Source of the DNA: Capsicum annuum | Taxonomy: Eukaryota > Streptophyta > Magnoliopsida > Solanales > Solanaceae | Assembly: GCF_002878395.1 (NCBI RefSeq) | Contig: NW_025851322.1 | Location: 1 to 64,000, forward strand | Direction: 5' to 3' | DNA: 64,000 nucleotides | Shown here: positions 23,636 through 36,155 of the stretch, in pieces | Position numbering within the stretch: position 1 is the first letter of the stretch | Layout of the letters: the number at the start of each line of letters is the position of its first letter | Translations under genes and position numbers: made by a program | The notes under the pieces: model-generated | What the model saw: the letters and a program-made list of their open reading frames with translations, nothing else | Database searches by the model: none | What the model was told of the DNA's origin: nothing

Positions 23636-25089
23636 ACACAATTAACTTAAGAATACTGCATATCCTCAAGCAACTCAACACCAAGATATATATATATGAA
23701 CAACGTCTTGATGGGCATTTCATAATAAAATCAACACGATCATACAATTATTTCACTACCCATTTGGTTATGCTATCTTTACATACATGGATCTATTACT
23801 GATATAACTACTAATCAACATATTCACAGCTAAAGATGTAACACCCGATAGAAATAAGAAGGACGGATATAACTCAACATGCCCTCATAGTCAAAAAAGT
23901 CCACCTCAAATTACACAGTTAAATTATGGACGAAACTAAGCTTCTCACTCTCAAAAAAGAATTTACAAAACACAGTGTATACCTATAAGATTATCCTTAT
24001 CATCTAATGTTCTCTCATAATTGACTCGCCAAGATCAAGTAGGGCTTGCTAAGGGTTGTAATAAGGTTTTAGGCTTGGTAAGGGTTATTTATTTTGATAC
24101 TTGACTTAAAGTACACAAATTCACTCTCTTCACCCTTTTCGGTAGCTATTCACAAAAATTAAGGTTCCTTTCACTTATTCACAATCAATATTATCCATCT
24201 GTACCCTTGTCATAACCCTTTTTTTGTAAGATAGCATCAACCACCCTCAACTTATGCTGATACATAAAGTTGAGGTGGGCTAGATGCTGCCTCTCAAATC
24301 AATTTCAACTCAACCTCCCAGACTGCCAACAATTCACTGTGGCCACCCTCAACTTAGGCAATTTGCCTGAGTTAAAGTGCACAATGTCCAAAATTGGACC
24401 AGGGCCAAAGCTAAGTGCTAATGCCTTCTAGAGAGTGAGTCACTATTTTTTTTTGGGTAGAACAACATAAATAAGGCTCAACAGGGTTTCAACTAAAATA
24501 AAATATTTTTGGTAGGTCATTTCTTTGGCTAAGTTGACTAAAAAAACAAGGAGGCCTATTCTCCTTTCTTAGTGGATCAAAATGCACGACAATATCTAAT
24601 GAACCAGGCAAGTTCTAGGTGTAACACTTATGCCAAAACTTCACTAATGCTCACCTACACAGGCACTGAGTTAAATTCTATCTTACTAATTCTTGGGATC
24701 CATATCACATAGCTATGCTTTGCTTCACTACTAAATTTATGCTAGTATGAGAATCACACATGGTTGCACAACACTATACCACTTGTTAAGAGGAAATAAC
24801 TACACAAAAATCAAAAAACAAAACTTTGCAATGATCACTTGTCATTCATATATACAATAAGGTGCTAACAGAAATGGCACTTTTATATCACTCAATAACA
24901 TTAATGACCAAAAAAACTTAAGAAAGGAAATATGCAACCCTACAATTAATAAAAATACAAATAACTCATGGTAAATGAAAATGCAAATAACTCATGGTAC
25001 AACTACGCCACCCCCACAAATACAAATATGCATTATCCCCAAAGTATCAAATAAATGTACAAAGGAGTGTGGTATACTTGTATTGACTC
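23636..25089 (-). other. Athila 3' untranslated region, minus strand
   Basis: Between the accessory frame and the 3' LTR. No coding signal. The minus strand reads CTAAGTTGAGGGTGGCC (near 24350) and ATAAGTTGAGGGTGG (near 24255). These G-rich tracts look like the PPT-type phrase but are not at the LTR edge. The actual pre-LTR sequence is AAGTTAATTGTGT, a degenerate form. Confidence 0.6.
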
Positions 25090-27045
25090 TCATTCACCTA
25101 AGGTATTGGTGAAGTGTGGTGAGGCTCTAATATCCTCACTGGGTACAATGTTCACCCCCATCGTGGTGGGATTACTCATAATCTCTCCCTCTAGAATTGG
25201 AGGTACCACATCTCTAGCCAAATCTACAGGTTGCCCCCTAGCTGGGGCAGAACTAGTAGACACTCCAGTTGATTCATCCTGAAGCATTTTCTGCGTCTTC
25301 TCTTCTTTCTTCTTTTACTTTTTAGCTAATCTCTTTATATCATAGTCAAATCTCTGCTCAGGTGACATACATTCAAGCCTTTTTCCTTTTAGCATCTTTC
25401 CTTCTGGCTTTTTCAACTTTCTCATCCATCTCTACCAACTTCTTACCCTTATTTTTGATTGGTCACCCCATTAAATCAACAAAACCTTTATCTTCATTAT
25501 TGGCAATTTGAACAGGATCAAATGTGGTCTACTACGATTGCTTATTTATCTTATCCACGTCAGCCTAGAGTTTTCTAACTTCCTCAATCAATTTTGCAAA
25601 ATCTGAAATTGATAGGGTATCCAGCTTTTTTTTGATATGCTCCTCCATGTTGTCCATTCGTAGTTAGATGTTCCTAAAAGGCCAGTTTCCTTTCTCCATA
25701 ATTCTCTTGACAAAGGGTTTGAAACTTACCCCATATAGCCAATTGCTTTTCAATTTTTTTTAGGCCTATACATACTTTGTAAAATTTTCTAGGTTCATTC
25801 TATATTCTATGTATTGGGACAGAACTGATGCAGAATCTTCAGTTCGACCCATGGGCATCAAAGCTGAACCTGCGGAAGTAGTAAGAGGAACGTACGTAAC
25901 AAGTCGTAATGGCATTCCTGAAGGACCATCTGATGACTTAGGAATTGGTGCCAACTGAGTTTGCTGAGTTGGAGGCCTGTTGATTTATATATCAAACTTT
26001 GACTAATCCCTTACCTTGTCAATATCTTACTTGTGTATTGTTGAGATCTGGTTATCAACTCCGCTGATCAAAGGAACCTTTACTTGCTTGCACAATTCTA
26101 TGCTAAGGCATAGGAATGGCAGTGTATTCTGAGTTTTGTGAGCACAAAAGAACAATTCATCAGAAATAATATGGTCAAAATCCACTATCAGTCCCTCAAT
26201 CAAATTAGCAATAATCACAGCTTTAGTGAGTTATAGGCGGTCATCCCCGCCGTCGGTATAAACCTCAGCCTCGCAATTGCCTACCAGAACTTGTTTCTAA
26301 AACTTAGGGACAACTTGGATATCTTTTCTCAAAGGTTGTGCAGCCATGCAGGCTCTTCTTCCTCTGTCAGTATCCTGGCTAACCACAGACTTTGTTAGGT
26401 TCATGTGAATAATCGATGCTCTAAGTCTAATTTACATAGGGTATTTGATACGTAGCTGCAAATAAGAATATGTTCAACTTGTGCTCTGAAATATCTATAT
26501 CAACTCCACGAAAAGAAACGGTGTCTAGCTTGTTCATTTTAGCCATTGATGCACCTGGTGGATATTTTTTTTCAAGCAACGCCAATTAATTGGCAAAAAA
26601 TTCATGAACATAATTCGGTTGATAGATCCCTGGTGGGCTACTCATCCATGCCAGTTCGTATTTATTAAATAAGTGCTCAAGCTCTTTCTACTCGTGCAAG
26701 GTCATGGTCACAAATTGATGCTCTTCAAAAATAGCCCTCTTTATGGTTACACTATCTGTTGGTGCCATTCCATTGTAGAAATGTTCTTGAGTTCCCTTGA
26801 TTTTCCATTGTATAGGTTCCCATACTTGCGGATCCTTGCACCGAACAAAATTCGGGTCCTGTTGTTAAGGGCTTACCTCTTGGACGGGGTTAGGTACTTC
26901 AACCCCTTGCTCAATCAGGATTGAACTTGATTTGCTTCTTCTACTACTTTCACCCTCCTCTTCTTACTTGGAGGATGAAGAAATAACTGTCTGATTTTAC
27001 CGGGTGTTATGTGTCGGTACGTCCACCCCTTCTGAGCTGGCCATT
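25090..27045 (-). pseudogene. Athila accessory frame (PF20167-like), minus strand
   Basis: The best-kept copy of the accessory frame in the window. From N to C: an acidic Ser-rich start (MASSEGVDVPTHNT); a conserved middle with YQPNYVHEFFANY and MAKMNKLDTVSFRGVDIDIS (near 26500-26600); a segment with GLIVDFDHIISDELFF and CLSIELCKQVKVPLI (26027-26218), which is the recognisable core; a Pro/Gln linker (RPPTQQTQ, PIPKSSDGPSG); and a Lys/Glu-rich helical tail. It ends at 25090 in the frame of FTNTLGE. Stops and at least two frameshifts break it. Function is unknown. It is not a recognisable envelope protein: I see no signal peptide or transmembrane segment. Confidence 0.68.
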
Positions 27046-28400
27046 TGGCCTCTACCTCTACCTCTGGTGGTTGGCAATTTGACTTGCCATGATACCTGAA
27101 AGCTATAGGTTATTAGTTCATAGACTTACACTAAAAACTAGGAAAAATTATTGGCCAGCGACGATAGGGTGATGATCCATCGGTCCAGTGACAGCTTGCC
27201 AACCTAAACTATCGGGGGTCATTCCAATAACATGGACTCTGAGAAAGTGGCGATGGTTCTTCGGGTATCCAACGGTCCGTCGCTCTGACCTTCGCCTGTC
27301 ATTTTCACTTTCAGGCTTCGTTTCGGTATTTTATCAGAAACCTTAAACATTTTCATTTCAAGCACAATTATTCATGAATTTTTTACCAAAAATACACTAC
27401 TCATGTTTCCTTTCTTGAAATATAGGATACTCAGAATTTACCCAGGATACAGTTTGTCATATTTTCTCTCAATTCAGACCGACACAGAAGAACTTAAGAT
27501 CAGAGAGAAATATTTCAATATTTCAAACTTCACATGCTTTCTTTATTATTGGTGTTGAATATCATAGAAAGTAATGGAGAGAACACACCTTAGTGTTGTA
27601 GTACTTGATTATTCTCCTGACTTGTACTCTAAACACCAGACACAATATGACACCTAACTTTTATGAAGAACACTTTGTTGCTTGTAATTGAAAGAACAAA
27701 GAGAATTCAGACTTTAAATAGATGGGGAAGAGGAAAGTGGAAAGTCTTCAGAGTGAATGAAAGGGTTTAGGTGCATTGAATAGTTTTAGATTTAATCAAT
27801 CGCTTTAAATTATCTATATTTCAAAACATTTGGGTTAGATATGAATGAAAAATTTGGCTCTTTAAATCGATTTGGCCTGACCCGCTAAAATAAGGTTATG
27901 TGCAACAGTTCGTACGATGGTTCGTCGTATAAGAGACGATCCATTGGGAGACCGGTCGGTCCATTACAGAGAACATACCTTGGGGCATATTGGTGATAGT
28001 TGAGTAGACGGTCTATCAAGTATGCAAAGGTCCATCGAGTATGTGACGGTTCGTTGAGTATACGACGGTCCGTCGCTTAACCCATCGCGATTCTTCCAGT
28101 AACCTAGTTTCTGGACTTTGCTTCGATAGCTACCACGACGTTCAATCAAGTCATCGATGATCCATCAGATAAACTATTGGTCACCCCCAAACTTTCTCAA
28201 CTTCTATTTTCCTACACCGTCAGACCTGCACACCTACACAAACCCTTCAGTTTGTACAAAATAACAAAATAAACACCAAAATAACTCAAAGTAATGCTTT
28301 ACAAAAACACACTATAGGTTGCCTCCAAGTAGTGCCTGATTTATTGTAGCAGTACGAGTCAATTATCTCGATTACTCAGACTTTATCGAGATAGACAACA
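27046..28400 (-). other. Athila spacer with CGACGGTCCGTCG motifs
   Basis: No coding signal. Two clusters, at 27165-27300 and 27905-28170, repeat variants of CGACGGTCCGTCG (for example ACGGTCCGTCGCT near 27270, ACGATGGTTCGTCGT near 27915, ACGACGGTCCGTCGCT near 28060). The same family-specific motif is in the U3 of both LTRs of this element. Near 28320 the minus strand reads CTTGGAGGCAACCTATAG, the common post-pol phrase. Confidence 0.65.
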
Positions 28401-29500
28401 CCAATTTTTTTTATGGAGTCCTTTGGATTGAAATACATTTTTACATGTTGCCCATTAACCTTGAACATACTTCCATCTTTATTTTCAAGTTCCTTGATTC
28501 ACTTTAAATGGAATGGGCCAAAACATTTGGATTTGAGCTTAACTGGAAACAGTTTGAGTTTTGAGTTGAATAGAAGCACCAAGTCACCTTTTTGAAAATC
28601 TCGTTTTTCAATCCTACTGTCATGGTACTTCTTCATTCTTTCCTTGTTTAGATCAGCCTGATCATAAGCTCCAAGATGGGACTTGTCCATCTAATTTAGC
28701 TGCCCCAGTTTCATATTCGCTGCCTCATTCTAGTTCAAATTAAGTCATTCCAGTTCCCACAATGCTTTATGCTTTAGCTCAATTTGCAAATGGCAAGCCT
28801 TGCTATAAACCAATTTGTATGGCAACATGCCAATAGGTATTTTGAAAGCCGTTCGGTATGCATATAAGGCATTGTCTAGCTTCTTAGACCAATCCTTCCT
28901 GCTAGCATTTACAATTTTTTCAAGGATAGCCTTGATTTCCTGATTAGAGATCTCAACCTGCCCATTGGTCTATAGGTGATTTTCGGTAGCCACCATATGT
29001 TGTTTGATTCCATATTTTTCCAAGGTGGCTCTGAATATCTTGTTGCAAAAGGGTGATCCTCCATTGCTTATAATGGTACATAGAACCCCAAAGTAAGAGA
29101 AGATATTTCTCTTTAAGAATGCAATAATCCACTTTCCTTCATTTTCTACCAGAGCCACAGCCTCGACCCATTTTGACACAGATTTAACAACAACTAGTAT
29201 ATACTTCATCCCAAATGAGCTCACGAAAGGCTCTATGAAATCAATACACCTACACATCAAATAATTCTACCTCCATTATTTTAGATATTGGCATCTTATG
29301 GTGCTTTGAGATGGACCCTTGCCTTTGACATTGGTCATATCTCTTCACGAACTCATACGCATCCTTGAACATAGAGGGCCAATAGTAGCCACACTAAAGC
29401 ACTTTCCTTCCCGTTTGATCACCTGTATGGTGACCTCCAACAGGGAAAGCATAGCTTACTTCTAGTATACTCAACATATCTACTTCTGGAATGTACCGTC
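28401..29500 (-). pseudogene. Athila integrase, minus strand
   Basis: Inserts cDNA into the genome when intact. The catalytic core reads CIDFIEPFVSSFGMKYILVV (28970-29260 open stretch; first Asp kept), then ISNGGSPF (second Asp changed to Asn, GAT to AAT) and [12 protein letters not shown] (Glu kept). The C-terminal part includes [17 protein letters not shown] and an open stretch at 28499-28690 with GDLVLLFNSKLKLFPVKLKSK. The order and phrases equal those of 1-1101, so both are the same element class. Stops replace Gln and Trp positions. Confidence 0.9.
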
Positions 29501-30290
29501 AAATAATACCATCCATACATCGCTGAAAAAGATACGGCTCATCCCAGAAGTAATAGTTCACATCATGGAGAAACTTTTTCCTTTGATGAAAGGAAAGATT
29601 CTCCAGCATCACCTTGCTCACCACATAATTTTTGAAATTAGCATACCAAGGTATTTTCTCCATAATAGCAGCCAATATTTTCTTATCTAGAAATGTATTA
29701 ATGATCTCAAATTATCTCTAACTGTTTGTTCACTTTCCAAAAACACCCATCTAATCAACCTTGGCATCGCATCCTTTTTCACCATCAGATATCTCAAGGT
29801 TGAGTGGTCAGTGTGGACCACCACCTTGGTTCTTAGAAAATAAACCCAAATCTTTTCAAAGGCATAGACAACTACAAGAAGTTCCTGTTCTATTACGATG
29901 TAGTTCTTTTGAGCTCAATTCAGTGCTTTGCTGGCATAATATATTGTATGAAACAATTTATCTTTCTTTTATCCCAGCATAGCTCCTAGGGCAACACCAC
30001 TTGCATTACACATAATCTCAAATGGTGTTGACTAATCTGATGTAACAATGATAGGGGCCTCAACCAGCTTCCTTTTAAGGCATTCAAATGCCTTCAAGCA
30101 ATCATCATCAAAGGAGAACTTAGCTTCCTTCTCCAAAAGTTTGCAAAGTGGATTTGCAGTCTTAGAGAAGTCCCTTATAAACCTTTGATAAAAGCCTACA
30201 TGACCAAAGAAACTACGAACTCCCTTTACTGAGATGGGAAGGGGTAGCTTCTAAATAACCTCTACCTTAGCTTGATCAGCCTCTATCCTT
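29501..30290 (-). pseudogene. Athila RNase H domain
   Basis: Removes the RNA strand during reverse transcription when intact. Seen: FEIMCNASGVALGAML near 29980-30030, where the expected catalytic Asp of DASG is Asn; YYASKALN; NYIVIEQELLVVVYAFEK; and VVHTDHSTLRYLM (29800-29830), with the second Asp kept. A stop follows GAML. Directly downstream of RT in the polyprotein order. Confidence 0.88.
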
Positions 30291-31370
30291 TTTTCTAAAT
30301 TTTGTGCCCGAGAACAATGCCCTTCTTCACCATGAAGTTGCATTTCTCCCAGTTAAGCACCAAATTGAATTTTACACACCATTGCAAGTCTCTACTCAGG
30401 TTTTCTAAACACAACTTAAATGAATCCCCTACCATAGAAAAATCATCCATGAACACATCCAGGGTGTCTTCCACTATATTTGAGAAAATAAAAATCATGC
30501 ATATTTGAAAGGTAGCGGGTGCCTTACATAACCCAAACGGCATCCGCTTGAATGCAAAAGTGCCATATGGGCAGATGAATGTTGATTTCTCGTAATTTTC
30601 AGGAGCAGTACAATCTAGTTATAGCCAGAATAGCCATCCAAGAAATAATACCACCCCCTTCCTGCCAATCGATCAAGTATTGGGAAGTGCTATCTAAAAT
30701 TCCATGAGTGTAGTTTGCGATAGTCAATGCAAACTCTCCACCTAGTCACAGGCCTGAGGGGAATTAACATATTTTTTTCATTTGCAACAACAGTCATGCC
30801 CCCTTTCTTGAGCACATATTGAACTGGGTTTACCCATTTACTATCAAAAATAGGATAAACCACTCCTGCATCCAGCCACTTAATAATTTCCTTCGTAACC
30901 CCCTATTGCATTGGTGTGTTAAGACGGCATTAATGCTTGATGCTTGGAGTATAATCTTCCTCAAGTTTTTTCTTATGAGTGCAGATGCCATGGAGGATGC
31001 CAATAATATCTGCAATAGTCCATCCTATTGCTCTTTTGCACCTCTGAAGCACCAAAATAAATGCTTCTACTTGTTGCTCACCAAAATTAGCTACCATAAT
31101 GATAGGTAGAGTGTTTCCATTTCCTAAAAACACATGCCTTAAATTCCCTAACAACTCTTTCAATTCCAACACCGGTGGCTCTTCAGTAGATGGCTGAGCC
31201 GGTGATGTTGGTCAATTTTTAAAATAAAGATCTAGTTTCTTAGGATCACAAGAATATGATCCCATTCTTGTCAAAGCACAAACAGTCTATTCATATTCCT
31301 CAATGCCTTCATGATCAAAATTTATTAGCACTACAGGTAGAGTCTCAATGATAAATTTCTTCTCTATCGA
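30291..31370 (-). pseudogene. Athila reverse transcriptase
   Basis: Copies element RNA to cDNA when intact. In order: KEIIKWLDAGVVYPI and VLKKGGMTVV (30780-30860), VCIDYRKLHS, STFICPYGTFAFKRMPFGL (30540-30580), and the active-site loop VFMDDFSMVGDS at about 30430-30455, with both Asp residues of the MDD motif intact. CNFMVKKGIVLGHKI follows. Compared with the family, there are scattered stops (after TPSIKH, in the TGCC region) and a frameshift around 30600. Upstream, 30930-31172 holds the protease-RT linker. Confidence 0.92.
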
Positions 31371-31810
31371 CACCTCCTACTCATCTTCATAATATATATC
31401 AACAATTGAGAACACATTTATTTTTTTATGCTTCTTTATCGATTGGCACACATCAAATTGCACCACTTCATCATTCAGCCTAAATAAGAGCTCATTAGCT
31501 GGCAAATCAATTATCATACTTATGGTTGTAAGGAAAGGTCGACCAAAGATTATGGGCACCTCGAAGTCCACCTCACAATCCAGAACTACAAAATCCGTAG
31601 GAAATATAAAGCTATCCACCTTCACCAACACATGATATAAAATAATAGGAGGTTATTTTACCAACCTATCCTCCATCACAAGTCGTATGTTGGTAGGTGT
31701 AGGGTCTTCCAAATCCAACTTTTTATAAACAGCTAGGGGCATCAAATTGATGCTTGCTTCCAGATCACATAAGGCCTTAGAAAATTATAGCGACCCAATC
31801 ATATAAGGAG
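31371..31810 (-). pseudogene. Athila aspartic protease
   Basis: Processes the polyprotein when intact. On the minus strand: ALCDLEASINLMPLAVYKKL (near 31720-31790), where the usual D-L-G-A active site has Glu for Gly (a G-to-A change), then TNIRLVMEDRLVK, a stop, and the open stretch 31377-31631 with VDSFIFPTDFVVLD and VPIIFGRPFLTT. This ILGRPFL-type flap is diagnostic of Athila/Tat proteases. Confidence 0.88.
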
Positions 31811-33780
31811 AAGTGAATACTCCTGGGTATGCCTTCTTCTGTAGCAAGAACCTTATAGAAATAACACTATATAATAACAGGTTACAAATCTTTTCTTTGT
31901 TACAAGATCCTTCATAAATTTAGCATATCCTGGTATTTGTTCAAGTTCCTCTACCTAAGGAACATTCACTATTAATTTCTTTAACATTGCCATGAGTTTA
32001 ATAAATTTTGTGTCATCAGCCTTCTTCTTCAATCTTTGAGAAAAAGAAGGTGGCAATTTTGGGAGAGTATTCACAACTACATCCCTCTCCTTGTCTTTTT
32101 CTTTTTCTAACTTATTGACCTACTGATGATTAGAAGGAATATCAATCCCATCTACCTTTTCAGGTTCTACTGGATTACCTTTTTCAAGTTGAACATCATT
32201 TTTTATCACCTCATTATTCATAGATTTTCCCTAAGAAGGGACTGATAAAACCTTACCACTCCATATGGTAATAGCCATGCATGAGCCATCATTTTTAGGA
32301 TTCTAAACTGTATCACTTGGCAGCATTCCACTCTTCCTCTGGTTTAACACTACAAAAAGTTGGCTCATTTACTGTTCTAACTGTTTGATCGAAAGTGGAG
32401 TGCGAGTTTACCAACTAACTCATAGAAGACAAATCACTCTTCATAGTAGTCACCCCAGAGTTGGTACCCTAAACTTTCTTTAATAATTTCTCCATCATAT
32501 CCTTCATGGAAATCTTGCTCGAGCTACTTGTATCATTATCTCTGCTTTTGGGAGGTACATATAGACCACTCTTATCATTGTTATTTTTCCAGTTTCCTTG
32601 ATCCCTATCCTTGTAACCAGACTTATCATAGTAGTTCCCACCTTGATTTCCTTAGCTATTTCCTTGGAAACCCCCTGGTTATTCAAATAGTTAGCCTCCT
32701 CTTCCGAATAACAATCATCTCTACCTTGGGATGTAACAACTTTTACTTTTTTAGTTTTTATAGATATTAAGTTCTTGGTCAATAAATCCATCTATGTGTT
32801 CAATTATGCCATGTCTTGATCGCATTCTTCCTCTTTATTTCTTTGTTCTACAGTCGTTCTAATAGACACAATAGGGCTTACTACCACAAAATCCCTTGTA
32901 TGCCAAGCTCTACTTTTTTTGTCATCTGATCAAGCATTTCTGAGGCCTCTTGAAAAGAAAGATCCACAAATGATCCCCCTACAGCATTATCAACAACTGG
33001 TTTCATAAAAGAGTTCAAAGGTCGATAAAGCGTCTCCCTCTAATGAATATCTATCATATTATAGTTCAGGCACTGCATCAACTTTTTTTTGAACCTCTCC
33101 TATGTCTCGTGAAGATCTTCAGTTGGGAGCTGCCTAAAGTTATTGATCTCATCCCTCAACTATACCCTCTTGGAAGGTGGAAAGAAACTTTTTAGGAAAA
33201 CCTCTTTCAACTACCTCCAGTTAGTTATAGAATGAGGCATCAACTCATTAAGCCATAATGTTGACTCCCCAGATAGAGATAACAAAAATAAACATAGGTG
33301 GATCGCATTCTATACCACTCTTGAGTTATCAAAGGACTTGATAATAGCGATAAAGTTCACTAAATACATATTGGGATCATCTCTTAGGAGTACATCAAAC
33401 AACCTCTTAAGATGAAGAAGTTGAATCATTGTACTAGCAATAATAAACTTTGCTCCTGGTGCTAGAGGTAGAAGAATACTAGCTCCAATGGCACCAACAC
33501 CAACCATTCTATCCTTATCATCATTAAGATTAAATTGCACAGCTTGGTGATCATGTCTCGCTCTGAAAGGACGATTTCTATTTACATTTTTATTTACTGG
33601 TGCATCTATATTCTCTGTACACCTTCGATTAATAGGATCTAAGAAGCCTTCATCCCTCAAATTATCGTCATCAGGATTAGGATGATGTGCTTGCTGACCA
33701 TCATTTTGCTGATTTAGTTAAGCTCTAGCCAAAATGGCTAGTCTCACAGCATCTTGGGCTCTGCCATTGTACTAATTAGT
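31811..33780 (-). pseudogene. Athila gag
   Basis: Forms the capsid shell when intact. From the N end: DAVRLAILARA and NQQNDGQQAHHPNPDD (33680-33770); the open stretch 33310-33660 with FLDPINRR and FDVLLRDDPNMYLVNF; then the conserved capsid phrases ESTLWLNELMPHSITNW, KKFFPPSKRV, LRDEINNFRQLPTEDL and PLNSFMKPVVDNAVGG (32930-33290). Further down is a Gly/Asn/Asp-rich region (32504-32791) in a shifted frame, then a region with no clear domain before protease. Stops lie at expected Gln, Trp and Arg codons, as in VV-stop-NAIHL and HET-stop-ERF. Confidence 0.92.
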
Positions 33781-33941
33781 TGCAGTTTTTGATGTATTGG
33801 TAATAATGGGGCACCCGATCTTTGTGTACTTAGCATACACAATAACTCTCCTACATAAAACAAAAACAACAAACAAAAGTAAAATTCGGGAAACTTGACC
33901 AAAGGTCAATTATCAAGCACAAACTTAATTGACAATCGTAT

Positions 33942-33959
33942 TTCCCAATAATAGTGCCA
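33942..33959 (-). other. Primer binding site, Asp-tRNA type, decayed
   Basis: The minus strand reads TGGCACTATTATTGGGAA, five bases from the LTR end. The usual Athila site is TGGCGCCGTTGCCGGGGA. The 18-mers differ at seven positions, and all are G-to-A or C-to-T. Confidence 0.9.
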
Positions 33960-33964
33960 AAATT

Positions 33965-35354
33965 TGATATACCCAAATTATATCTCTCTTACGAGAGAGT
34001 AAACGATCGCTGCCAAATTTAAAACCCAACTGGGTTGGGTGTCAAATCCCATAAGGAATACTGTGTTCACTAAGTATTATGACTATTATAAGACTGTTGA
34101 TCTAAGGGTCCTAGGTAAAAAAGGGTTTGGATGTGTTAACAATATTATTTCATATTTGTATCACACAAGGTATAGCTAATGAGAGTTAATGCAGATGTGA
34201 TTTTAGTAAAAAAGAATTGACTAGAGTTATGCTCATCAAGATGTTCAAACAGTTAGGGTTGTGAATTTGTGATCATATTCTAACTTATGTATTCAATGCA
34301 AGAATTATTGAATTCTAAGAATTACTCTGTGTTTCTCAACCTAATGAGTGTTTCACCCTTTACTTCTCTCGAACTTAAAGGATTCATGCATTATTCAATA
34401 ACACTCTCATGAGGGTTGATCCTTTAAGGCATCAACTCGTTAACCCAAAGGGTAAACCTAAGTTATTCATCTGAATCACTTCTTTTCCTAGCATCCACTT
34501 CTTGTGAGACAAGTGGTGTTCATGGGCTCATTTCTTAATTTTCCAACCAAGAAATATCATTATAATGCAGAAAGATTCATGAAATTTAGATAGATATTAG
34601 AAATCAAATTGATTCACAACCCTAAAATAGTTCTCTACATCAAGGCTACCATAAACCTAGATTTGGGCGTTTAGTTACTCATCTCCATGTAAGAGATCAC
34701 AATTATATTGATGTTCAAAAATGGCTTCAAGAGAGTTCTTACAAAATTGACAATATTGTTCTTTTCAATCTTCAATGGAAATATATAAACTAACAATCAT
34801 ATCTCAGTCTCTAGATTCAAATCTCTATGAAAAGTGTTGCATAACTCTCAATAGCGGAGAAAGCATCAAACTAATGACAAAAGATACCGAATAAACCCTA
34901 ATACTTGGTATTTATATGAAACAAAAATTGAGGTTTTAAAATTCAAATATGGAATTTCCACTTCAGGGTTAATGAGTCAATCAATGGTTCATCAAAGGGC
35001 CGATGGTCCATTGCTAGACCTCCAGTGCTTCTATTTTCTGTTCTTGATCAACGGGTAGAGCAACGGTTCATCGAGGGGCTGACGGTCTATCGCCTGGATC
35101 GTCGCCTAACTTCCAGAGTTTCCTGATTCTATTTCTTGGTGATGATTAATACTGTCTGCGATGGTCCATCGACTAAATCGTCGATGATCATTTTTCCTTT
35201 GCTTATCCCAATTTAATCCAAGTCATCCTGCACACAGTTTTTATCTTAAAATTACTACAACACACTGTTAAGTATAATAGTAGTTACTTGAAAACACAAA
35301 ATTATCCTAAGAAAAAGGCCTAAAATATTTTTATCAAAAGCCAAAAAATCAGCA
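33965..35354 (-). mobile_element. 5' LTR of minus-strand Athila-like element
   Basis: 1390 bp, homologous to 22186-23635. In element orientation it starts near TGATTTTTTGGC (35351) and ends GGGTATATCA. It carries the CGATGGTCCATCG-type cluster at 34985-35190 and a degraded TATA at 34909-34917. The two LTRs differ by many substitutions and small indels, so the insertion is old. Beyond 35354 lies Tekay gag, which differs from the family E flank on the other side. The element edges are therefore not a simple single insertion. Confidence 0.9.
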
Positions 35355-36155
35355 GCCAAATATTGGTGGAGGTTATTTATTTGTTGCCAACCTCTTAGTT
35401 CACTAGAGATGAGTTGGGATTAGATTACTAAGGCTTTTAAATAGGTTTTTCATTTTAGTTTAAAAGATCAGATGAGACATGAATTTGTCCACATTGAGAA
35501 GGGCTCCATAACTATTGGGGAGTATAAGGCACATTTCCATGACTTCTTTGATATTCTTATGTCAGTATTATCACCAAGTCTAGGATGATTTAGAAGTTTG
35601 TAAAGGGGCTGGATGTTTTTCTTCAGCAAGCTACAACTTTAATGGTAGTGTTTAGGGTATCATTTCAAAGTATAGTGGATCATTCTAAGATAATTGAGTC
35701 TATTTTTCAAGAATCTTAGGGAGGTACCAAGAGGGTACATCATTAGTGTAAGTTCAGACATAATGCTTGTTATGGTACAGATTCCAGAGGCTTTCATAGG
35801 TATTATGGTAGACTAGTACAGGTAGCCTTGTAGAATTTAGCGAGTGCATCTTTTAGTTCAACATTTTTTTGTGTTCATCCTATCTCTGTCGTTCATTTTT
35901 CATTAAGTCAAGTTGTAGAGTTTGCTTCGGGTAGATAAAGCTGTTCATGTGGCCAGTCACTATTCTCACTAACTTTTTAAAGCTACTCCTATATTTACTA
36001 TGAGAGTTAAATAATGTTCTAGGGGTGTAAGACATAGAGGTAGGGGTACAAATGGTGGTGGTTACAGGATTACCCAATCAGGTGGTAGATATGGTCAGTA
36101 CTATACTATACCATAAATCCAGAGTTAGCAACCTCTAATACTGTCCTTAGAAGTG
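35355..36155 (+). pseudogene. Tekay B gag, 5'-truncated
   Basis: Begins mid-gag with AKYWWRLFICCQPLSSLEM, the conserved capsid stretch around WWR, then ITKAFK and MRHEFVHIEKGSITIGEYKAHFHDF (35470-35550). Later parts are frameshifted. A region of Gly/Arg character lies near 36030-36080. No zinc knuckle can be found where expected. The 5' LTR and gag start are absent, cut at the Athila border. Confidence 0.8.

Noticed and set aside
24230..24380. A second LTR start in the Athila 3' UTR (AGTTGAGGGTGG followed by TTGATGC on the minus strand)
   Set aside because: The sequence beyond it does not match either LTR of the element. The confirmed LTR edge is at 23635.
25090..27045. Envelope gene of an Athila endogenous retrovirus
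   Set aside because: No signal peptide, cleavage site or transmembrane segment is readable. The conserved core instead resembles the plant transposon accessory protein type.
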